From Rhodospirillales bacterium (GTDB taxonomy: Bacteria > Pseudomonadota > Alphaproteobacteria > Micavibrionales > UBA2020): a DNA stretch of 11,289 nt. Position numbers and translations under genes: made by a program. Positions 6,965 to 11,289 of the stretch are shown here, in pieces. The notes beneath the pieces are model-generated. The model was not told the origin of the DNA. It did not search any database and saw nothing but the letters and a program-made list of their open reading frames with translations. Location: assembly GCA_023266795.1 (NCBI GenBank), contig JAHFPI010000047.1, positions 1 through 11,289 on the forward strand, in the 5' to 3' direction. Numbering within the stretch: the first letter of the stretch is position 1; each line of letters starts with the position of its first letter.

Positions 6965-7170
6965 GCAACCTTGCCCCTTGTCGCCCCTGATATCCGCCTG
7001 CCTAAAGCCCCGATTTCTTCCTACACAGACAGCAGATACCTTTTCTCCACACCTCCATCATGCGGGATAGATGGTTAACAACCCTTTTCCAACAGTGAAA
7101 AAAGCATAGAAATTACAGTGTTACGTAAACTTTATGGGCTTTTTGGGGAACTTTGGGGCGTTTTTGCCCG

Positions 7171-7779
7171 TTAGGCGGCAGTATCCTGCAAAATAGGCAT
7201 GCCTTCTATTTTCAGGTCTTCCTTGGACATACTGACAAGACCGTCCGGTTTGACGTGAATTTTTGTTTTAAACAGCGAATCCTTGAAAACCATGAAAGCG
7301 TCAAGATTAAAGGTGCCGTCGGCGTCCTGGCTCTCCAGCTCGACCGGCGCCAGCATCTCCTGCATGACCTTGCGTCCCTGCGCCGGCGGCTCGATCTGCC
7401 AGCGCACGTCGTCGATCGTCTCGATAATCAAAAAGCGTCCGTGCCGCCCGCGCACATAGTTGAAAAAAAACTTCACGTAGCTGACGATGGTGTTTTCGTC
7501 CAGCAAAATCGGGGTTTTTTCGTTGGTCTCGTAAATGGCCTGGTTTGTCCAGTTGATGACATTCACATCGCCCGGTTTATAAATCGCATACTTGCGCGCG
7601 CCCGGCACGGTTGAAAGATCCGTCAGCTCCAGCAGCGTGTACTCCCGGTAAAAAGGCAGCTTCTGCTGGCGAATCGTCGTGCTCTCCGGGCTGAACGGAA
7701 TCGGCTCCAGATGCAGATTGACTTCATTCAAAATCCGCAAAACTTTTTCAGAATCCAGCTTTTGCCAGTCTTCTATCAT
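7171..7779 (-). CDS. Hypothetical protein, 202 aa, flanking the origin-like region
   Basis: I do not recognise this family. The protein begins MIEDWQKLDSEKVLRILNEV, has a middle part rich in beta-strand-forming residues (YREYTLLELTDLS, ARKYAIYKPGDVNVINW), a basic FFFNYVRGRHGRFLIIET segment (about 105-123), and a C-terminal part with FMVFKDSLFKTKIHVKPDG. There is no signal peptide, membrane segment or cysteine, so it should be cytoplasmic. AAGGG (minus strand of 7789-7793) lies 9 nt before ATG 7779. Its 5' end borders the DnaA-box region, and it is transcribed away from it. In Caulobacter the gene across the origin from hemE is an RP001-type gene; I cannot show that this is a relative. The 206-bp gap after its stop has no convincing terminator. 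Confidence 0.75.
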   Translation of the reverse strand: MIEDWQKLDSEKVLRILNEVNLHLEPIPFSPESTTIRQQKLPFYREYTLLELTDLSTVPGARKYAIYKPGDVNVINWTNQAIYETNEKTPILLDENTIVSYVKFFFNYVRGRHGRFLIIETIDDVRWQIEPPAQGRKVMQEMLAPVELESQDADGTFNLDAFMVFKDSLFKTKIHVKPDGLVSMSKEDLKIEGMPILQDTAA

Positions 7780-7834
7780 CTCTCTAAACCCTTGTTACGC
7801 GTCCTTCATCCTATCGGGCGAGGCAAAAAATGAA

Positions 7835-7919
7835 AAGCCTCTTTTTGCTGAAATCCTGCATTCGGTGGATAAACGGGCAGATAACCCCGCGCATAAGCCT
7901 CTGTATTAAAAAATCCTGC
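7835..7919 (+). repeat. Two copies of a 25-bp imperfect direct repeat, 60 bp apart
   Basis: Positions 7835-7859 and 7895-7919 share AAGCCTCT at one end and AAATCCTGC at the other, 19 of 25 matching, at exactly 60-bp offset. The middle 8 bp diverge. Each copy ends in or just before a DnaA-box variant (7864-7872 and 7917-7925). Confidence 0.6.
7864..7872 (-). promoter_or_regulatory. DnaA box variant TTATCCACC
   Basis: Eight of nine bases match TTATCCACA when read on the minus strand. Confidence 0.5.
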
Positions 7920-7925
7920 GGATAA
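7917..7925 (-). promoter_or_regulatory. DnaA box variant TTATCCGCA
   Basis: Eight of nine bases match TTATCCACA on the minus strand. It overlaps the end of the second copy of the 25-bp repeat and the start of an IHF-like sequence. Confidence 0.5.
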
Positions 7926-7986
7926 TCAACGAGTCGGAACAACAGGATACAGGAATCGCACCCTCACGGACTCTGGATATACACGA

Positions 7987-7995
7987 TGTGGATAA
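7987..7995 (-). promoter_or_regulatory. Perfect DnaA box TTATCCACA
   Basis: An exact match to the strong E. coli-type DnaA box, read on the minus strand (TGTGGATAA on the plus strand). It is the rightmost of the three minus-oriented boxes. Confidence 0.7.
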
Positions 7996-8018
7996 GTTTG
8001 TTTGTCAGAATTTTTGAT

Positions 8019-8036
8019 TTATTCACATGATTCACA
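8019..8036 (+). promoter_or_regulatory. Tandem DnaA boxes TTATTCACA and TGATTCACA
   Basis: Two abutting 9-mers in the same orientation. The first fits TTATNCACA exactly; the second has one mismatch. They share ATTCACA at a 9-bp offset. A GATTC methylation site (8029-8033) is embedded in the second. Confidence 0.65.
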
Positions 8037-8094
8037 GCCCTTAAAAACATCTAAGATTCCAGAAAGCTCGCTTCCCGATACAAAAACTATCCCG

Positions 8095-8103
8095 TTATCC
8101 GCC
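8095..8103 (+). promoter_or_regulatory. Weak DnaA box TTATCCGCC
   Basis: Seven of nine bases match TTATCCACA. A similar weak site, TTATCCCCG, lies at 8151-8159, and TTAAGCACA occurs on the minus strand at 8126-8134. These are counted only because of the stronger sites nearby. Confidence 0.35.
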
Positions 8104-8177
8104 TTCTGATAAAAAAACAGCGGGCTGTGCTTAACTCTGTGTGCGTCCGTTTATCCCCGCAACCCCCCGCTCTACAA

Positions 8178-8204
8178 CTGCCACAACCTTTAAGTATATA
8201 TAAT
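8178..8204 (+). promoter_or_regulatory. Candidate hemE promoter
   Basis: A perfect -10 hexamer TATAAT lies at 8199-8204. The best -35 is CTGCCA (8178-8183, 4 of 6) with a short 15-bp spacer. Transcription would start near 8211, leaving a leader of about 46 nt. A small AAGAG-TTT-CTCTT hairpin (8211-8223) falls at that start. Confidence 0.35.
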
Positions 8205-8209
8205 ATATA
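8189..8209. other. AT-rich tract, candidate DNA unwinding element
   Basis: Twenty of 21 bases are A or T, mostly alternating TA steps, which melt easily. It follows the plus-oriented DnaA boxes and lies about 50 bp before hemE. It also includes a perfect TATAAT (8199-8204), so it may double as the hemE promoter. Confidence 0.5.
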
Positions 8210-8256
8210 GAAGAGTTTCTCTTTTACTCCCGGCCTAAAACTGGCATTCTCACCCC

Positions 8257-9312
8257 ATGCAAGAAAGACTCGGCACGGCAAATCTTCCGCAAAAAAAACT
8301 TCTGCTCCAGGCGATGTCAGGGGAATGCACATCGCAGATTCCTTTCTGGCTGATGCGGCAGGCGGGGCGTTATCTGCCCGAGTACCGCGAACTGCGCACA
8401 ACGGCCGGTTCGTTTCTGAATATGTGTTTTAACCCGGAGTTTGCCGCCGAAGTAACCCTGCAGCCGCTGCGCCGGTTCGGGATGGATGCGGCTATCCTGT
8501 TTTCGGACATTCTGGTCGTTCCCTACGCTCTGGGGCAAAGCCTTAATTTTGTCGAAGGGGAGGGCCCGAGGCTCGGGCCTTTCGAAAATTTCGCTGAAAT
8601 CGATTTCGCCGCCTTTGATAAAAAACTACAGCCTGTTTATGAAACAATCCGCCGTGTAAGAAAAAGCCTTGCCGCCGATAAGGCGTTGATCGGCTTTGCC
8701 GGCGCGCCGTGGACGATCGCCTGTTACATGGTTCAGGGGCAGGGGGACGGCGCTTTCAACGATGCCAAAAAATTTGCCTTCAGCAACCCGCAGGAATTTG
8801 ACCGGCTGATCGGGACACTGGTAACGGCAACATCCCGCTACCTGATCGAGCAAATACGCTCCGGCGTGGATGCCGTGCAGATTTTTGACAGCTGGGCGGG
8901 GCTGCTGCCCGAGCCTTATTTCGAACGCTGGGTCATCAAGCCAACGCGCAGGATTGTTGATAATATCCACAAGGCTTATCCGGCGTTTCCGGTTATCGGC
9001 TTCCCCCGTCAGGCGGGCGCGCTCTATCAGAAATATGCGGAGAATGCCGGTGTCAGTTGTGTCGGTATTGACCAGTATTTTCCGTTAGAACAGGCGGCAC
9101 GCACTTTCGGCGACAAGGTCGCCATTCAGGGCAATCTGGAGCCGGTTTTTCTGCTGACCGGCGGCAAGACGCTGGAAAGCGAAGTCAGGAGTCTCCTTGA
9201 AAAAGCGGGCAAAGCGCCGTTCATTTTCAACCTCGGCCACGGCGTCATCAAAGAAACGCCGCCCGAACACGTCGCACAGCTGGCTGAAATCCTGCGGACT
9301 TACCGGAGATGA
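8257..9312 (+). CDS. hemE: HemE, uroporphyrinogen III decarboxylase, 351 aa
   Basis: HemE removes four carboxyl groups from uroporphyrinogen III to give coproporphyrinogen III in the cytoplasm. All family hallmarks are present: PFWLMRQAGRYLPEYR with the substrate-binding arginines R34 and R38, FSDI with the catalytic aspartate D84, GAPWTIACYM with Y157, IFDSWAG with S212, and NLGHGV with H328. The length is typical. The ATG at 8257 has no visible Shine-Dalgarno sequence (ACCCC precedes it), yet no better in-frame start exists before the conserved RQAGR region. It is the first gene of the hem run, overlaps hemH by ATGA, and lies directly right of the origin-like region. Confidence 0.97.
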   Translation: MQERLGTANLPQKKLLLQAMSGECTSQIPFWLMRQAGRYLPEYRELRTTAGSFLNMCFNPEFAAEVTLQPLRRFGMDAAILFSDILVVPYALGQSLNFVEGEGPRLGPFENFAEIDFAAFDKKLQPVYETIRRVRKSLAADKALIGFAGAPWTIACYMVQGQGDGAFNDAKKFAFSNPQEFDRLIGTLVTATSRYLIEQIRSGVDAVQIFDSWAGLLPEPYFERWVIKPTRRIVDNIHKAYPAFPVIGFPRQAGALYQKYAENAGVSCVGIDQYFPLEQAARTFGDKVAIQGNLEPVFLLTGGKTLESEVRSLLEKAGKAPFIFNLGHGVIKETPPEHVAQLAEILRTYRR

Positions 9313-10355
9313 CCTCTTCACAGGCATCACCGGAAAAACTCGCTGTTGTTCTTTTTAATTTAGGCGGGCCGTCGAAAGAGGCCGATATCAGGCCCTTTCT
9401 GTTCAATTTTTTCATGGACAGAAATATCATTAATGTGCCTGTACCGCTGCGTTTTTTTATCGCGCTGTGGATTTCATGGAGTCGCGGGCGCGGCGCGGCG
9501 AAAGAGGCCTATCATTCTCTTGGCGGAAAATCGCCGCTGCTGGAGAACACACAGGCGCAGGCCGCCGCGCTGGAAAAGGCCCTGCAAAAAGATAACCCTG
9601 CCGCGCGGGTTTTTGTGTCCATGCGCTACTGGCATCCGCTGGCGGAACAGACGGTAAAGGACGTGGCGGCCTTCCAGCCGGAAAAAATCATTCTTCTGCC
9701 TCTGTATCCGCAATACTCAACCACGACCAGCCTTTCCTCATTGCAGAGCTGGGAGCAGGCGGCGCGGAAGGCCGGGCTTAACTTACCCACCGCCAAAATC
9801 TGCTGTTATCCGGACAATCCCGGTTTTATTTCCGCTTCTGCCACCCTGATCGCCGCCGCCCTGAAGGAAGCGCCGAAAAAAGTACGCGTGCTGTTTTCGG
9901 CGCACGGGCTGCCTGAAAAAATTATCGCGGGCGGCGACCCTTACCAGCACCAGTGCGAACAGACCGTTGCTGCGATTGTCCGGCAGTTGAACATTCCCCT
10001 GCTGGACCTGCAGCTTTGCTACCAAAGCCGGATCGGGCCGCTCAAATGGATCGGACCGCCGATTTTGGAGGCTTTGGAGAGGGTAGCGGATGAAAACATA
10101 GGCACCGTCGTCTATCCCCTTGCTTTTGTCTCGGAGCACGTCGAAACGCTGGTCGAACTGGACAAGGACTATCGCGAGCGGGCTGCCCGCATGGGCATTT
10201 CTTACTTTGACAGGGTGCCGACGGTTGGCACTCATCCGGACTTTATCGAGGGGCTGCGAGGGCTTGTTTTATCCGCCGCAAAGGGAGTAGGATGCGGCAG
10301 GGTTTGCCCTGCGGTTTTTGGCAAATGTTATCAAGGAGGGAAAAATAATGGCTGA
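9309..10355 (+). CDS. hemH: HemH, ferrochelatase with cysteine-bearing C-terminus, 348 aa
   Basis: Ferrochelatase inserts Fe2+ into protoporphyrin IX, the final step of protoheme synthesis. Motifs: VLFNLGGP near the N-terminus (14-21), the PLYPQYSTTT loop (131-140), the catalytic histidine H199 in FSAHGLPEK, and FVSEHVETLVELD (273-285) with the acidic residues of the metal path. The tail carries C329, C333 and C340 (CGRVCPAVFGKC). Together with C165 or C166 in ICCYPDN they are plausible ligands of a [2Fe-2S] cluster, which Caulobacter ferrochelatase is known to hold. Which internal cysteine serves is inferred. The ATG overlaps the hemE stop by 4 bp and the 3' end overlaps hemJ by 8 bp, so the genes are almost certainly cotranscribed. 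Confidence 0.97.
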   Translation: MTSSQASPEKLAVVLFNLGGPSKEADIRPFLFNFFMDRNIINVPVPLRFFIALWISWSRGRGAAKEAYHSLGGKSPLLENTQAQAAALEKALQKDNPAARVFVSMRYWHPLAEQTVKDVAAFQPEKIILLPLYPQYSTTTSLSSLQSWEQAARKAGLNLPTAKICCYPDNPGFISASATLIAAALKEAPKKVRVLFSAHGLPEKIIAGGDPYQHQCEQTVAAIVRQLNIPLLDLQLCYQSRIGPLKWIGPPILEALERVADENIGTVVYPLAFVSEHVETLVELDKDYRERAARMGISYFDRVPTVGTHPDFIEGLRGLVLSAAKGVGCGRVCPAVFGKCYQGGKNNG

Positions 10356-10800
10356 CTTCATCCTGCATTATTACGACTGGTTCAAGGTGCTGCACGTCCT
10401 TGCCATTATTTCCTGGATGGCCGGTCTGTTTTATCAGCCCCGCCTCTATGTTTATCATGCCGAAAGAGCCGCAAAAGGCTCGGAGCTTTCCGAGACGCTC
10501 AAGATCATGGAACAAAAGCTGATGCACATCATCATCAACCCGGCGATGATCTTGTCGTGGATCACCGGCGTGGCGCTGATCCTTGCGAACCCGAGCATGC
10601 TTTTCAATTCCAAATGGCTGCCGGTAAAACTGGCGATGCTTGTGCTCATGCAGATATTTCACGCGTTTTTATCGATCTGGCGGAAGGACTTCCTGCGGGA
10701 TGAAAACAAGCACTCCGGCGTATTCTACCGCGTTTCCAACGAAGTCCCGACCGTGCTGATGATCGTGATCGTGATCATGGTGATTATAAAACCATTCTAG
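10348..10800 (+). CDS. hemJ: HemJ, protoporphyrinogen IX oxidase (UPF0093 family), 150 aa
   Basis: HemJ oxidises protoporphyrinogen IX to protoporphyrin IX in the inner membrane and is the usual form of this enzyme in alphaproteobacteria, replacing HemG or HemY. About four helices are visible, at residues 9-29, 60-82, 90-112 and 133-148. Conserved-looking features are H16 in KVLHVLAIISWMAG, R32 and H37 in PRLYVYH, the KWLPVK segment with K94, and the NEVP motif (131-134) before the last helix. The start at 10348 is set by a strong AAGGAGGG (10333-10340), 7 nt upstream; an in-frame ATG at 10318 is less likely. It overlaps the hemH end by 8 bp. Together with HemE and HemH it leaves only the HemF/HemN step to be encoded elsewhere. 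Confidence 0.94.
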   Translation: MADFILHYYDWFKVLHVLAIISWMAGLFYQPRLYVYHAERAAKGSELSETLKIMEQKLMHIIINPAMILSWITGVALILANPSMLFNSKWLPVKLAMLVLMQIFHAFLSIWRKDFLRDENKHSGVFYRVSNEVPTVLMIVIVIMVIIKPF

Positions 10801-10809
10801 GGAGAAAAA

Positions 10810-11289
10810 ATGTCGCAGGACGTTTACATCGAATGCGGGTCTGGTGCTGCGGCCTATCGGGTTATCCTGACAGGGAAGGACCGCGATACTTTCAAGCGCG
10901 TGACAACCCAGCCATGGGCAAAAAACAAATCCGGAGAAGAGCTCGTTTCCCTGATTTTATCCGTCGTGGGCCGGGAGATTTCACGCGTTGCCCGGAAAAA
11001 CAATGCCGGACAGCTGAATGACGGCCCGCACGGGGAACCCGCCCGCCAGACTTTTGACGAAGGCGGCATCCTGACGCAGACCGAGCATTACAAAAAGGGG
11101 CTGTTGAATGACGGCGCCAACGGCGAGCCTGCCGTACAGAAATTTTATGGCAAAAGCTTGCGGCTGGTAAAGGTCGAGCACTACAAAGACGGCAAACTTA
11201 ATGATGGCGCGCATGGCGCGCCGGCGGTTAAAAGGTATAACGGCAACGGCAAAATCGGGCGGATAGAGCGCTACAAAAACGGTATGCGC
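10810..11289 (+). CDS. Protein with 30-residue MORN-like tandem repeats, 5' part (160 codons, no stop)
   Basis: The gene runs off the right edge. GGAG (10801-10804) sits 5 nt before the ATG, which is 9 bp after the hemJ stop, so it is probably cotranscribed with the hem genes. Residues 1-65 form a non-repeated N-terminal part without signal peptide or membrane helix. From residue 69 there are three copies of a 30-31-residue unit: LNDG-x-x-G-x-PA, then a basic/aromatic patch, then a glycine-containing turn and an ERYKNG- or EHYKKG-type ending. The units begin at residues 69, 99 and 130 and the last continues past the edge. The pattern resembles MORN-2/YwqK-like DG-x-PA repeats in bacterial and phage proteins. 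I cannot name a function, and a role in heme synthesis does not follow from position alone. Confidence 0.75.
   Translation, partial: MSQDVYIECGSGAAAYRVILTGKDRDTFKRVTTQPWAKNKSGEELVSLILSVVGREISRVARKNNAGQLNDGPHGEPARQTFDEGGILTQTEHYKKGLLNDGANGEPAVQKFYGKSLRLVKVEHYKDGKLNDGAHGAPAVKRYNGNGKIGRIERYKNGMR

Larger units (their letters stand above)
7780..8256. other. Candidate chromosomal replication origin (oriC)
   Basis: This 477-bp stretch has no credible gene. It holds two perfect DnaA boxes of the TTATNCACA type and several one- or two-mismatch boxes. The left boxes (7864, 7917, 7987) read on the minus strand and the right ones (8019, 8028, 8095, 8151) on the plus strand. It also holds five GANTC sites, an imperfect 25-bp repeat with 60-bp period, a near match to an IHF site (7924-7936, one mismatch) and a 21-bp A/T tract next to hemE. 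In Caulobacter and Rickettsia the origin lies immediately upstream of hemE, as here. Most genes left of it run leftward and all genes right of it run rightward, consistent with forks leaving this point. Motif content is seen; origin function is inferred. Confidence 0.75.

Noticed and set aside
6821..7078. Plus-strand frame of 85 codons upstream of the DUF6782-like gene
   Set aside because: Largely antisense to that gene, no ribosome-binding site, and Pro/Phe/Cys-rich shadow composition.
7130..7172. G/C- and A/T-rich runs after the 202-aa gene as an intrinsic terminator
   Set aside because: On the minus strand only a 4-bp stem (GGGC/GCCC) forms, without a following T run.
7679..7909. Plus-strand frame of 76 codons entering the origin-like region
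   Set aside because: Mostly antisense to the 202-aa gene. No ribosome site or domain, and its end crosses DnaA-box variants.
8041..8204. CtrA-like sites (TTAA-N7-TTAA)
   Set aside because: TTAA occurs at 8041, 8131 and 8190, but at the required 7-bp spacing the second half matches at only two positions or fewer, so I do not call CtrA boxes.
8087..8401. Minus-strand frame of 104 codons across the AT tract and hemE start
   Set aside because: Antisense to hemE, cysteine-rich shadow composition, no ribosome site.

Overview
The window looks like chromosomal DNA of an alphaproteobacterium, on three grounds. The hemE-hemH-hemJ cluster follows the alphaproteobacterial pattern. The ferrochelatase has a cysteine-bearing C-terminal tail of the kind that holds a [2Fe-2S] cluster in this class. 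An origin-like region with DnaA boxes and GANTC sites lies directly upstream of hemE, where the origins of Caulobacter and Rickettsia lie. The lineage cannot be fixed from this sequence; a Micavibrio-like or other less studied group is a guess. I saw no tRNA, rRNA, insertion sequence, prophage or CRISPR array.

Left part (1-1156). The 5' end of mnmG (tRNA U34 modification) runs off the left edge. It shares a 118-bp divergent promoter region with an unrecognised 151-aa protein. That gene converges, with a 4-bp overlap, on a gene for a small Gly/Ala-rich membrane protein.

Middle part (1221-5903). A leftward operon encodes a thiolase, a DUF1189-like membrane protein and an adenosine deaminase-family enzyme. 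Rightward from the same intergenic gap run prmA (ribosomal protein L11 methyltransferase) and a secreted protein with Sel1-like repeats.

Right of that (5930-7779). Two leftward genes encode proteins of uncertain function: a DUF6782-like protein whose expected HExxH site reads RELRR, and a 202-aa protein bordering the origin-like region.

Origin-like region (7780-8256). This is the only long gene-free stretch. It holds two perfect DnaA boxes and several variants whose orientation flips near position 8000, five GANTC sites in 129 bp, an imperfect 25-bp repeat with a 60-bp period, and a 21-bp AT tract beside hemE. It is the most interesting part of the window.

Right arm (8257-11289). The tightly packed run hemE-hemH-hemJ covers uroporphyrinogen decarboxylation, iron insertion and the HemJ-type protoporphyrinogen oxidation step. 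It is followed 9 bp later by an unfinished gene for a protein with 30-residue tandem repeats. The hem genes run rightward and most left-side genes run leftward, so both sides are largely co-oriented with forks leaving an origin at about 8 kb.
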